Source of the DNA: an uncultured Loktanella sp.
GTDB lineage: Bacteria > Pseudomonadota > Alphaproteobacteria > Rhodobacterales > Rhodobacteraceae
Direction of reading: 5' to 3'
NCBI GenBank assembly: GCA_913061335.1
Contig: CAJXTP010000059.1
Location: 1-13,854 of the forward strand
DNA: 13,854 nucleotides
Part shown: piece by piece, positions 1-5,418 of the stretch
How positions within the stretch are numbered: the first letter of the stretch is position 1
How the letters are laid out: each line of letters opens with the position of its first letter
Position numbers and translations under genes: made by a program
The notes under the pieces: model-generated
Database searches by the model: none
What the model was told of the DNA's origin: nothing
The model's input: the letters and a program-made list of their open reading frames with translations, nothing else

Positions 1-46
1 TACACCTCTCTATTCGTCGGCAGCGTCAGATGTGTATAAGAGACAG
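1..46 (+). other. Nextera/Tn5 library adapter (non-genomic)
   Basis: This is sequencing-library DNA left on the end of the assembly. Read in order: TACAC (end of the P5 flow-cell sequence, 1-5), CTCTCTAT (6-13, identical to Illumina i5 index S502), TCGTCGGCAGCGTC (14-27, Nextera read-1 primer part) and AGATGTGTATAAGAGACAG (28-46, the 19-base synthetic Tn5 mosaic end). All four parts are exact and in the order and orientation of a Nextera read-1 adapter, so a genomic Tn5 insertion is very unlikely. Any reading frame crossing base 46 is artificial. Confidence 0.98.
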
Positions 47-166
47 GTCCAATCGCTGGCCTACAAAAACGTGGCCGCGCGTGTTTGCCAGCATAATGCC
101 GACGCAAGGACGATAGGGCAGCGTGGAAATTTCATCTGGGGTCATAAAGTTGCCTTGGTGTTTCAT
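47..166 (-). CDS. rppH: RNA pyrophosphohydrolase RppH (Nudix), N-terminal fragment
   Basis: Only the first 40 codons are present; the gene is cut by the adapter at base 46, exactly on a codon boundary. The translation contains LPYRPCVGIMLAN followed by GHVFVGQR, the first beta strands of RppH/NudH, which removes pyrophosphate from the 5' triphosphate end of mRNA and so starts RNA decay. Alphaproteobacterial RppH proteins carry the LPYRPCVG segment close to the N-terminus. The Nudix box itself lies beyond the break. Two starts are possible: ATG at 166 (MKHQGNF...) or ATG at 145 (MTPDEIS...). The second fits the usual short N-terminus, and each has a weak purine-rich AAGG upstream. The gene begins 48 bases after the transpeptidase-like gene on the same strand and is probably co-transcribed with it. 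Another Nudix hydrolase is possible, but the motif match favours RppH. Confidence 0.85.
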
Positions 167-214
167 CGTGTTCGCCTTTCGGTTTGCACTCATTTCCTGC
201 CAAAGGTCCAGCCG

Positions 215-709
215 TTATGCGATAACAAGCCTGCTACTGGGTCGAATTCGTTGCGCGATCCAGTGCAAATGATCACGGCGGAACGCAATACATCCGGCAG
301 TTGGCCGCCCTTTGCCGCGCCATGCATGGATGAAAATCGCGGACCCGTTTCCTTTAACTGCAGTGGGCCAATTCCAATCGGTGATCAGCACGAGATCATA
401 CATCGGGTCTGCGCGGCGCAACGCCTCGTGGGAAAATCCATGCGGCGCGCGCACCATCATATTGTAGTCAGGGTCGGCCACGTCGTCAGACCACAAATCC
501 GTCGGCCTGATCGGCTGCGCCCAATCTGTTGGTCGCGCCAAACGGTCAGGGCGGTACAGCATTCCAACGATCCGGTGGCTGCCGCGCGGGGTTGCGCCGT
601 CACCTTCGGCCTTGCGGTCGATTAGGCCGCCACGTCCAATCGTGCGGGCAAACCGTCGCCCGGCAAACCGCACATGCGTCGGCAAAACCACCAAATCTAT
701 TGGGCGCAT
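215..709 (-). CDS. L,D-transpeptidase (YkuD-fold) family protein
   Basis: The 164-residue protein resembles the YkuD/ErfK family, whose catalytic cysteine forms or exchanges 3-3 peptidoglycan cross-links or attaches proteins to the wall. The visible signature is GNGSAIFIH (catalytic-type His128) followed by PTAGCIAF (nucleophile Cys140); this short His-to-Cys spacing is typical of the family core. An N-terminal segment with GRGG and TPRGSH (about residues 25-45) matches the usual opening strands. No Sec signal peptide or membrane segment is visible: the N-terminus reads MRPIDLVVLPTHVRF. It may therefore be cytoplasmic, exported by another route, or have another role; the substrate cannot be named. 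The ATG at 709 follows a GAGGCGG-type ribosome site. The gene lies 37 bases after ribA and before rppH on the same strand, suggesting one operon. The family call is solid, the biological role is open. Confidence 0.8.
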   Translation of the reverse strand: MRPIDLVVLPTHVRFAGRRFARTIGRGGLIDRKAEGDGATPRGSHRIVGMLYRPDRLARPTDWAQPIRPTDLWSDDVADPDYNMMVRAPHGFSHEALRRADPMYDLVLITDWNWPTAVKGNGSAIFIHAWRGKGRPTAGCIAFRRDHLHWIAQRIRPSSRLVIA

Positions 710-746
710 CGTTCCGCCTCGCTTTTTTCTAAATACTCAAAAAAAC

Positions 747-1823
747 CTATAACAAGTGCCCAGACTTCGCGGCCTTGGTCGCCAGATAGGCATGGTTGTG
801 CGGGTTCGCCCCTTCGATCAGCGGCACGCGTTGCGTCACCTGCACACCTGCCCCTTCCATCCGCGCAACTTTGGCGGGGTTGTTGGTTAGCAGGCGCACA
901 GAACTGAACCCCATCTTTTTCAATATTTCAGCCCCAATCCGAAAATCGCGTTCGTCATCGTCAAAGCCCAATCGGTGATTGGCCTCGACGGTATCGAATC
1001 CTTGATCCTGCAACGAATAGGCGCGCATTTTGTTGGCGAGCCCAATGCCGCGACCTTCTTGGTTCAGGTATAATAGAACACCTGCTCCTTCGGTCCCCAT
1101 CTGCGCAAGTGCGCCGCGCAGTTGTGGACCGCAATCGCACTTCAGTGACCCCAACAAGTCGCCCGTAAAACACGCGGAATGCAGCCGCGACAACACCGGT
1201 TTGTCCCGCGCAGGTTGGCCGATTTCAACCGCGTAGTGTTCTTCGGCACCGTCATCTGGGCGGAAGATATGTAGCCGCCCCGCCTCTGATACTTCTAACG
1301 GCAAACGCGCCGAGATAATCGCGCTCAACGGGCTTAACCCAGTATCAACCGCCGCCGCATCAGACACCAAGGTCAGATTATGTGCCAACGCAAACGCCTC
1401 AGCTTCAGCGACAGGCAATACAATCGCGGCGGGCAACAAGCGGGCCGCCTTGCACAACGCAATCGCGGCGCGGTGCGTGTCGGCCTCCCCTTCGCGGCGG
1501 GTTTGCAGGGGCCCTTTCATTGGACTGTGCAGATCATCGGCTGGATCGGCCACAGACTGCACCCATGCCAGTGTCGCGTCCGATGGTAGCACAACTCGCG
1601 CTACATCGCCGTCATAGGCGCGCGCCTTTAGCGTGTTCGCCCGCCAGCCTGTCACCGCTAGCACCGGATCACCGCCAAGCCCGCGCAAATGCGCCAATCG
1701 CGCCACATCGAGTGTTTCAGCTGCCAACATCACAGCGCCACCATCAAGCACAACAGGCACGCCCATACGCAAATCAGCGCGGGCGCGGGCCAGTCGTTCG
1801 GTTACATCGGGGGCAAAGCTCAT
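747..1823 (-). CDS. ribA: GTP cyclohydrolase II (RibA) with degenerate DHBP-synthase-like N-domain
   Basis: A 358-residue protein that opens GTP to the diaminopyrimidine precursor of riboflavin. The C-terminal half (about 175-358) is a clear GTP cyclohydrolase II: the zinc ligands follow C-x10-C-x-C (Cys218, Cys229, Cys231), then QEGRGIGL, RAYSLQDQG with the catalytic-type Tyr269, and LLTNNPAKV near the end. The N-terminal half (about 1-160) resembles a 3,4-dihydroxy-2-butanone 4-phosphate synthase fold but lacks that enzyme's acidic DREDEGD-like motif, so it is probably inactive; RibB activity must then come from elsewhere. The start is ATG at 1823, with GAGGA ten bases upstream (1834-1838). 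An in-frame extension to 1970 would swallow the control region and has no family resemblance. No FMN riboswitch was recognised upstream. The gene is divergent from the response regulator and leads a likely ribA, transpeptidase-like, rppH transcript. Confidence 0.93.
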   Translation of the reverse strand: MSFAPDVTERLARARADLRMGVPVVLDGGAVMLAAETLDVARLAHLRGLGGDPVLAVTGWRANTLKARAYDGDVARVVLPSDATLAWVQSVADPADDLHSPMKGPLQTRREGEADTHRAAIALCKAARLLPAAIVLPVAEAEAFALAHNLTLVSDAAAVDTGLSPLSAIISARLPLEVSEAGRLHIFRPDDGAEEHYAVEIGQPARDKPVLSRLHSACFTGDLLGSLKCDCGPQLRGALAQMGTEGAGVLLYLNQEGRGIGLANKMRAYSLQDQGFDTVEANHRLGFDDDERDFRIGAEILKKMGFSSVRLLTNNPAKVARMEGAGVQVTQRVPLIEGANPHNHAYLATKAAKSGHLL

Positions 1824-1981
1824 GTGAATTTGGTCCTCATATGTTTCAAAGGTTAATCCCGATTGGTCCAAATTGAAACATTTGGTGCATTGTTCACACG
1901 TCCGTGTGATTTTGTGTTCAGAAAACTTGCCGTGCACATGTCTGAGACACACTTGATAGATCAGTAGCAAAGGAGACCGTC
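1824..1981. promoter_or_regulatory. Divergent ribA/response-regulator control region with several palindromes
   Basis: This 158-base non-coding gap must hold the start signals of both divergent genes. It contains an unusual number of perfect inverted repeats. ATGTTTCAA (1841-1849) pairs with TTGAAACAT (1873-1881). CCAAAT (1868-1873) pairs with ATTTGG (1880-1885). TCACACG-TC-CGTGTGA is continuous at 1894-1909. TGTCT-G-AGACA is at 1939-1949. The first two overlap, so they could be alternative folds in the ribA leader RNA. The last two are short and symmetric, as expected of protein-binding operators. AAAGGAGA at 1969-1976 is the ribosome site of the response regulator. No convincing -35/-10 pair was found for either direction. 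Autoregulation by the regulator is possible but not shown. Confidence 0.5.
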
Positions 1982-2668
1982 ATGGGACAACTCAAAAGAA
2001 TTCTTCTCGTCGACGACGACGACGACTTGCGTGAGGCCTTGGGTGAGCAGTTGCTTATGACCGAAGACTTCGACGTGTTCGAGGCCGATGATGGCGCCAG
2101 CGCGATGGTGAAGGCCAAGGAGGGTCTTTACGAGCTGATTATCCTTGATGTGGGTCTGCCTGATACCGATGGCCGCGAGCTGTGCCGGGTGATGCGCAAG
2201 CAGGGTATAAAATGCCCGATTATAATGCTGACCGCCCAAGACAGCGACGCAGACACGATTTACGGACTTGATGCTGGCGCGAACGATTATGTGTCTAAGC
2301 CGTTCAAGTTCCCTGTGTTGTTGGCCCGCATCCGCAGCCAGCTGCGCACGCATGAACAATCCGAAGACGCTGTATTCCAGATGGGCCCTTATACGTTCAA
2401 GCCAGCCCAAAAGATGTTGCTGATGGAAGACGACAAAAAGGTCCGTCTGACCGAAAAGGAAACCAACATCCTTAAGTTCCTTTACCGCTCAGCTGATGGT
2501 GTCGTCCCACGCGATGTTTTGTTGCACGAAGTTTGGGGCTATAATGCCGGTGTCACGACGCATACATTGGAAACACATATTTACCGTTTGCGCCAAAAGA
2601 TTGAGCCCGATCCGTCCAACGCCCGTTTGTTGGTAACCGAATCTGGCGGATACCGCTTGGTTTCTTAA
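1982..2668 (+). CDS. OmpR/PhoB-family response regulator, CenR/OtpR-like
   Basis: A 228-residue two-domain DNA-binding response regulator. The receiver domain (about 5-120) has the acidic cluster Asp11-Asp15, phosphoacceptor Asp56 in IILDVGLPD, Thr84 in MLTAQD and Lys106 in SKPF, a complete phosphorylation site. The C-terminal winged helix (about 130-228) carries RLTEKETNILKFL, LLHEVWGY and THTLETHIYRLRQKIE, ending with TESGGYRLV. The overall pattern, including DDDDDLREALGEQL, resembles the alphaproteobacterial CenR/OtpR group linked to cell-envelope control; this subgroup assignment is from memory of the family, so no symbol is given. No histidine kinase is adjacent, making it an orphan in this window. 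The start is well supported by AAAGGAGA five bases upstream. The gene ends shortly before a strong terminator, so it is probably transcribed alone. Confidence 0.92.
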   Translation: MGQLKRILLVDDDDDLREALGEQLLMTEDFDVFEADDGASAMVKAKEGLYELIILDVGLPDTDGRELCRVMRKQGIKCPIIMLTAQDSDADTIYGLDAGANDYVSKPFKFPVLLARIRSQLRTHEQSEDAVFQMGPYTFKPAQKMLLMEDDKKVRLTEKETNILKFLYRSADGVVPRDVLLHEVWGYNAGVTTHTLETHIYRLRQKIEPDPSNARLLVTESGGYRLVS

Positions 2669-2714
2669 AAATTGGAAGGTGCAGGTTCAATCGCACCGAC
2701 CCTACGAAACCCTC

Positions 2715-2736
2715 TGGTGATGGGGTCATATCACCA
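2715..2736 (+). other. Stem-loop between response regulator and terminator
   Basis: A perfect 7-base inverted repeat, TGGTGAT and ATCACCA, encloses the loop GGGGTCAT. It lies 46 bases after the response-regulator stop and 14 bases before the intrinsic terminator. No T-run follows, so it is not a terminator by itself. It would be part of the 3' untranslated RNA and could protect the end of the mRNA, which is inference. Confidence 0.45.
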
Positions 2737-2750
2737 CCTCCCTGTTGGAC

Positions 2751-2781
2751 TGACCCGGGCTTATTGCTCGGGTCATTTTTT
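2751..2781 (+). terminator. Intrinsic terminator after the response regulator
   Basis: TGACCCGGGC and GCTCGGGTCA form a 10-pair stem with one G-U pair around the 5-base loop TTATT, followed directly by TTTTTT at 2776-2781. This is a textbook Rho-independent terminator and the strongest one in the window. It separates the response regulator from the rhodanese gene, whose start codon lies 30 bases further on. Confidence 0.9.
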
Positions 2782-2811
2782 CCGACAAAAATCTGTTTTA
2801 GGATCGCCCAA

Positions 2812-3186
2812 ATGAAAACCGCATACGACTATCTTCAAGACGCCAACGCTGTTGTCACCCGCATTAGTAGCGCGGACGCTGTTGCCAAACATGCCACCGG
2901 CACTGGCGTTTGGATCGACGTGCGCGATAGCGCCGATATTGCCGCGTCGGGCACCATCAAAGGTGCGCACCGTGTCGCCCGTGGCTTCATGGAATTTGCG
3001 GCCGACCCTGCCCTGCCCCACCATAAAGAATTTCTGCAAAAGGACGCAGAAATCTATTTGGTCTGTGGCGCTGGCGGTCAAGCCGCACTCACCGGTAAGA
3101 CGTTGATCGATATGGGCTATAACAACGTGACCAATGTTGGCGGCATTGCCGATTGGAAAGCAGCCGACGGCCCAACCGAAGCCTAA
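2812..3186 (+). CDS. Single-domain rhodanese-like protein
   Basis: A 124-residue protein consisting of one rhodanese domain, a fold that carries sulfur as a cysteine persulfide. Visible signatures are WIDVRDSADIAASGTIKGAH (34-53) and the active-site loop at Cys85 in YLVCGAGGQAAL, followed by LIDMGYNNVTNVGGIADW. Most active sulfurtransferases of this type have Cys-x4-Arg in the loop (CxxGGR); here the sixth position is Gln90, so substrate preference may differ. There is no signal peptide or membrane segment, so it is probably cytoplasmic. The start is ATG 2812 with AGGAT at 2800-2804; an upstream in-frame start would lie inside the terminator hairpin. Its stop codon interlocks with that of serB on the other strand. 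The sulfur acceptor cannot be inferred. Confidence 0.85.
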   Translation: MKTAYDYLQDANAVVTRISSADAVAKHATGTGVWIDVRDSADIAASGTIKGAHRVARGFMEFAADPALPHHKEFLQKDAEIYLVCGAGGQAALTGKTLIDMGYNNVTNVGGIADWKAADGPTEA

Positions 3187-4058
3187 GCGATAAAGTCGGC
3201 GCGGCTGTAGCCTTGAACGAACAGCAGCGCCGACAAATCCCCGTGGTTCACGCGCACATCGCATTGCGCCTGAACGGCCGGTTTTGCGTGCAGTGCCACG
3301 CCGACGCCTGCCCGCGTCAACATTCCCAGATCATTAGCCCCGTCACCCACCGCGATCACATCGCGTTCGTGGATGCCAATCTGCGCGGTGAATTCTTCGA
3401 GTGCTTGCACCTTTGCCTCGCGGCCCAAGATGGGGCGACCGACATCGCCGGTCAGTTTGCCGTTTTCTACGCGCAACGTGTTGGCGCGGTTTTCGTCGAA
3501 CCCAAGCATTGCCGCGACCTGTGCCGTGAAGGCCGTGAAGCCCCCTGAGACCAGTGCTGCATATCCGCCCGCGTGCTTCATCGTGCGCAGCAAATCGGCC
3601 CCACCGGGCATGTAGGTAATGCGGGTTTGCAGGACTTGGTCGATCACGTTTTCATCGAGGCCCGCAAGCAGCCCGACCCGTTCTATCAACGCCGCCTCGA
3701 AATCCAATTCGCCGTTCATGGCGCGGGCTGTAATATCCGCCACGCGCGCGCCAACGCCTGCTTCATCCGCCAGCTCGTCAATGCATTCTTGTTGGATCAT
3801 CGTGCTGTCCATATCCGCAAGCAGCATCTTTTTGACGCGGTTCTCAGTTGGCAGGACAACCAGATCAACACCAGCGGATTGCAGGTCGTTCCAGACAGAT
3901 TCGAAATTATCGGGGCGCTGTAATACTTCAAATTCGACAGCCTCACCGATGGCCAGCCATTTGGTAACGTCGCCGCCCCACGCACTGCGTAAATTCTCAA
4001 CCAGCGTTGGGTTCAACGGCCCTTGAGCCGGATTGCAGATCAGGGTGACCATATACAT
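3183..4058 (-). CDS. serB: Phosphoserine phosphatase SerB
   Basis: A 291-residue HAD-superfamily enzyme that hydrolyses L-3-phosphoserine to serine, the last step of the pathway whose other two enzymes are encoded next door. The HAD motifs are plain: LLADMDSTMIQQE with nucleophile Asp82 and acid/base Asp84; LVSGGFTAFT with the phosphate-binding Ser; a Lys in the GREAKVQAL region; and VGDGANDLGML with the metal-binding acids. Residues 1-75 form the N-terminal extension found in the longer bacterial SerB proteins. The start is ATG 4058 (MYMVTL), with GAGGA eight bases upstream; an in-frame ATG at 4091 lacks a comparable site, and one at 4052 is too far from it. The gene is divergent from serC. 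Its stop codon (complement of 3183-3185) overlaps the rhodanese stop by part of a codon. Confidence 0.96.
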   Translation of the reverse strand: MYMVTLICNPAQGPLNPTLVENLRSAWGGDVTKWLAIGEAVEFEVLQRPDNFESVWNDLQSAGVDLVVLPTENRVKKMLLADMDSTMIQQECIDELADEAGVGARVADITARAMNGELDFEAALIERVGLLAGLDENVIDQVLQTRITYMPGGADLLRTMKHAGGYAALVSGGFTAFTAQVAAMLGFDENRANTLRVENGKLTGDVGRPILGREAKVQALEEFTAQIGIHERDVIAVGDGANDLGMLTRAGVGVALHAKPAVQAQCDVRVNHGDLSALLFVQGYSRADFIA

Positions 4059-4129
4059 ATGCGCAGTCCTCAAGTTTCCGATTGGCGTCATCGATGTCGC
4101 AAAAAGCGGGTGTTACGGCGGTTTAGCGC

Positions 4130-4200
4130 CCTTTTCACGGTTGTGAAAGGCCCCGCGCGCCGCTACCTCGGTCAGTGGGACACCCTTCCCCAACGAAGGG
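4130..4200 (+). promoter_or_regulatory. Structured 5' leader of serC, candidate serC RNA motif
   Basis: Two stem-loops precede serC. The first, CCTTTTCAC-GGTT-GTGAAAGG (4130-4150), makes eight pairs with one bulged T and a 4-base loop. The second, CCCTTC-CCCAAC-GAAGGG (4183-4200), is a perfect 6-pair stem ending 12 bases before the GAGGA ribosome site of serC. A conserved leader called the serC motif was described by comparative genomics upstream of serC-serA operons in Alphaproteobacteria; position and gene context match that description, but I could not compare it with the published consensus. The first hairpin could instead be a symmetric protein site controlling the divergent serB and serC promoters. 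Confidence 0.5.
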
Positions 4201-4224
4201 CGATTATCTGTGAGGATACCAGTG

Positions 4225-5364
4225 ATGGTTACGACAAAACCGGCCACGCGGCCGACGAACCCGCGTTTTTCTTCTGGCCCTTGTGCCAAACCCCCCACTT
4301 GGAAACTGTCCGATTTAGCGGGTGCCCCCTTGGGCCGCTCGCATCGCGCTGCCGTGGGGAAATCCAAATTAGCCGAGGCAATTGACCTGACCCGCGAGAT
4401 CCTCGGTGTGCCCGATGATTACCGGATCGGCATTGTGCCAGCCTCCGACAGTGGCGCGTATGAAATGGCCATGTGGTCGATGCTGGGCGAACGTCCGGTG
4501 CAGATGGTTGCATGGGAAAGCTTTGGCGCGGGCTGGGTCACGGATGTGGTCAAGCAGCTGAAAATCGAGGCCACGACCCACCTTGCTGACTATGGGCATA
4601 TCGTGGATATGGCCGCCCTGAATTACGACAACGACATTTGCTTTACGTGGAATGGGACGACGTCCGGCGTACGTATGGCCGATGGCAATATGATCCCTGC
4701 GGACCGTGCTGGTCTGACGCTTTGCGATGCAACATCTGCCGCGTTCGCCCAAGACCTGCCGTGGGACAAGCTCGATGTGACGACGTTCTCTTGGCAAAAA
4801 GTCATGGGCGGTGAAGCGGCGCATGGGATGATTATCTTGTCGCCTCGCGCGGTTGAACGGTTGGAAACCTATACCCCTGCATGGCCATTGCCGAAGATTT
4901 TCCGTTTGACCAAAGGTGGCAAATTGATCGAAGGCATCTTTAAGGGAGAGACGATCAACACCCCGTCGATGTTGGCTGTTGAGGATTACCTTGTTGCGCT
5001 AAAATGGGCCAAGTCCATTGGCGGTTTGGATGCGTTGCAACACCGCGCTAATGCCAACGCGCGTGCGGTGTGGAATTTCTGTGCAGCAAACGATTGGATC
5101 GACAATCTGGCTGTTGATAAAGCCACACGGTCGAACACGTCGGTTTGTCTGAAATTTACCGACGACCGGATCACCGATGGCGCTGCGTTCGCGAAGGGCG
5201 TGGCCAAACGTTTGGCTGATGAAAATATCGCCCTTGATATCGGTGCATACCGCGATGCGCCTGCGGGCCTTCGTATCTGGTGCGGTGCCACGGTTGAAAC
5301 GTCTGATATCGAGGCCATGCTGCCGTGGCTTTCTTGGGCATTTGACGCCGAATTAAACAGCTAA
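4225..5364 (+). CDS. serC: Phosphoserine aminotransferase SerC (alphaproteobacterial/Methanosarcina-type)
   Basis: A 379-residue PLP-dependent class V aminotransferase converting 3-phosphohydroxypyruvate and glutamate to phosphoserine and 2-oxoglutarate. The opening TNPRFSSGPCAKPP (11-24) and the overall layout match the SerC subtype shared by alphaproteobacteria and methanogens rather than the E. coli type. PLP-site features are NGTTSGVR (143-150), CDATSAAF with Asp168, and SWQKVMGGE with Lys192 as the likely Schiff-base lysine. INTPSMLAVEDYL follows, and a small C-terminal domain ends in GLRIWCGATVE. The start is ATG 4225 with GAGGA eight bases upstream; the GTG at 4210 overlaps that ribosome site and is less likely. 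serA follows after 54 bases on the same strand, so a serC-serA operon is expected. Length is normal and no key residue is missing. Confidence 0.96.
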   Translation: MVTTKPATRPTNPRFSSGPCAKPPTWKLSDLAGAPLGRSHRAAVGKSKLAEAIDLTREILGVPDDYRIGIVPASDSGAYEMAMWSMLGERPVQMVAWESFGAGWVTDVVKQLKIEATTHLADYGHIVDMAALNYDNDICFTWNGTTSGVRMADGNMIPADRAGLTLCDATSAAFAQDLPWDKLDVTTFSWQKVMGGEAAHGMIILSPRAVERLETYTPAWPLPKIFRLTKGGKLIEGIFKGETINTPSMLAVEDYLVALKWAKSIGGLDALQHRANANARAVWNFCAANDWIDNLAVDKATRSNTSVCLKFTDDRITDGAAFAKGVAKRLADENIALDIGAYRDAPAGLRIWCGATVETSDIEAMLPWLSWAFDAELNS

Positions 5365-5382
5365 GATGCGTTGAAACGCATC
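5365..5382 (+). other. Hairpin directly after the serC stop codon
   Basis: GATGCGT-TGAA-ACGCATC is a perfect 7-pair stem with a 4-base loop that begins at the first base after the serC TAA. No T-run follows, so it is not a normal intrinsic terminator, and serA begins 36 bases later. It may stabilise the upstream serC part of the transcript or reduce read-through; this is inference. Confidence 0.5.
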
Positions 5383-5418
5383 CTACGTATCCCTCGAATT
5401 TTTCAATAGGAGTGTGCC

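Noticed and set aside
28..46. Genomic Tn5/IS50 end
   Set aside because: The 19-base mosaic end is the synthetic hybrid form and is preceded by the exact library primer and index sequence, so it is a library artefact.
32..625. Long plus-strand open frame beginning in the adapter
   Set aside because: Its start lies in non-genomic adapter sequence, and it runs opposite to the well-supported transpeptidase-fold and rppH genes; the translation has no recognisable domain.
1824..1970. 49-residue N-terminal extension of RibA
   Set aside because: It crosses the palindromic control region and has no RibA resemblance; ATG 1823 has a GAGGA site at proper distance.
1824..1981. FMN riboswitch upstream of ribA
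   Set aside because: The conserved FMN-element sequences were not found; only simple inverted repeats are present.
2764..2811. Earlier start for the rhodanese gene
   Set aside because: It would begin inside the loop and stem of the strong terminator; ATG 2812 has AGGAT upstream and matches family length.
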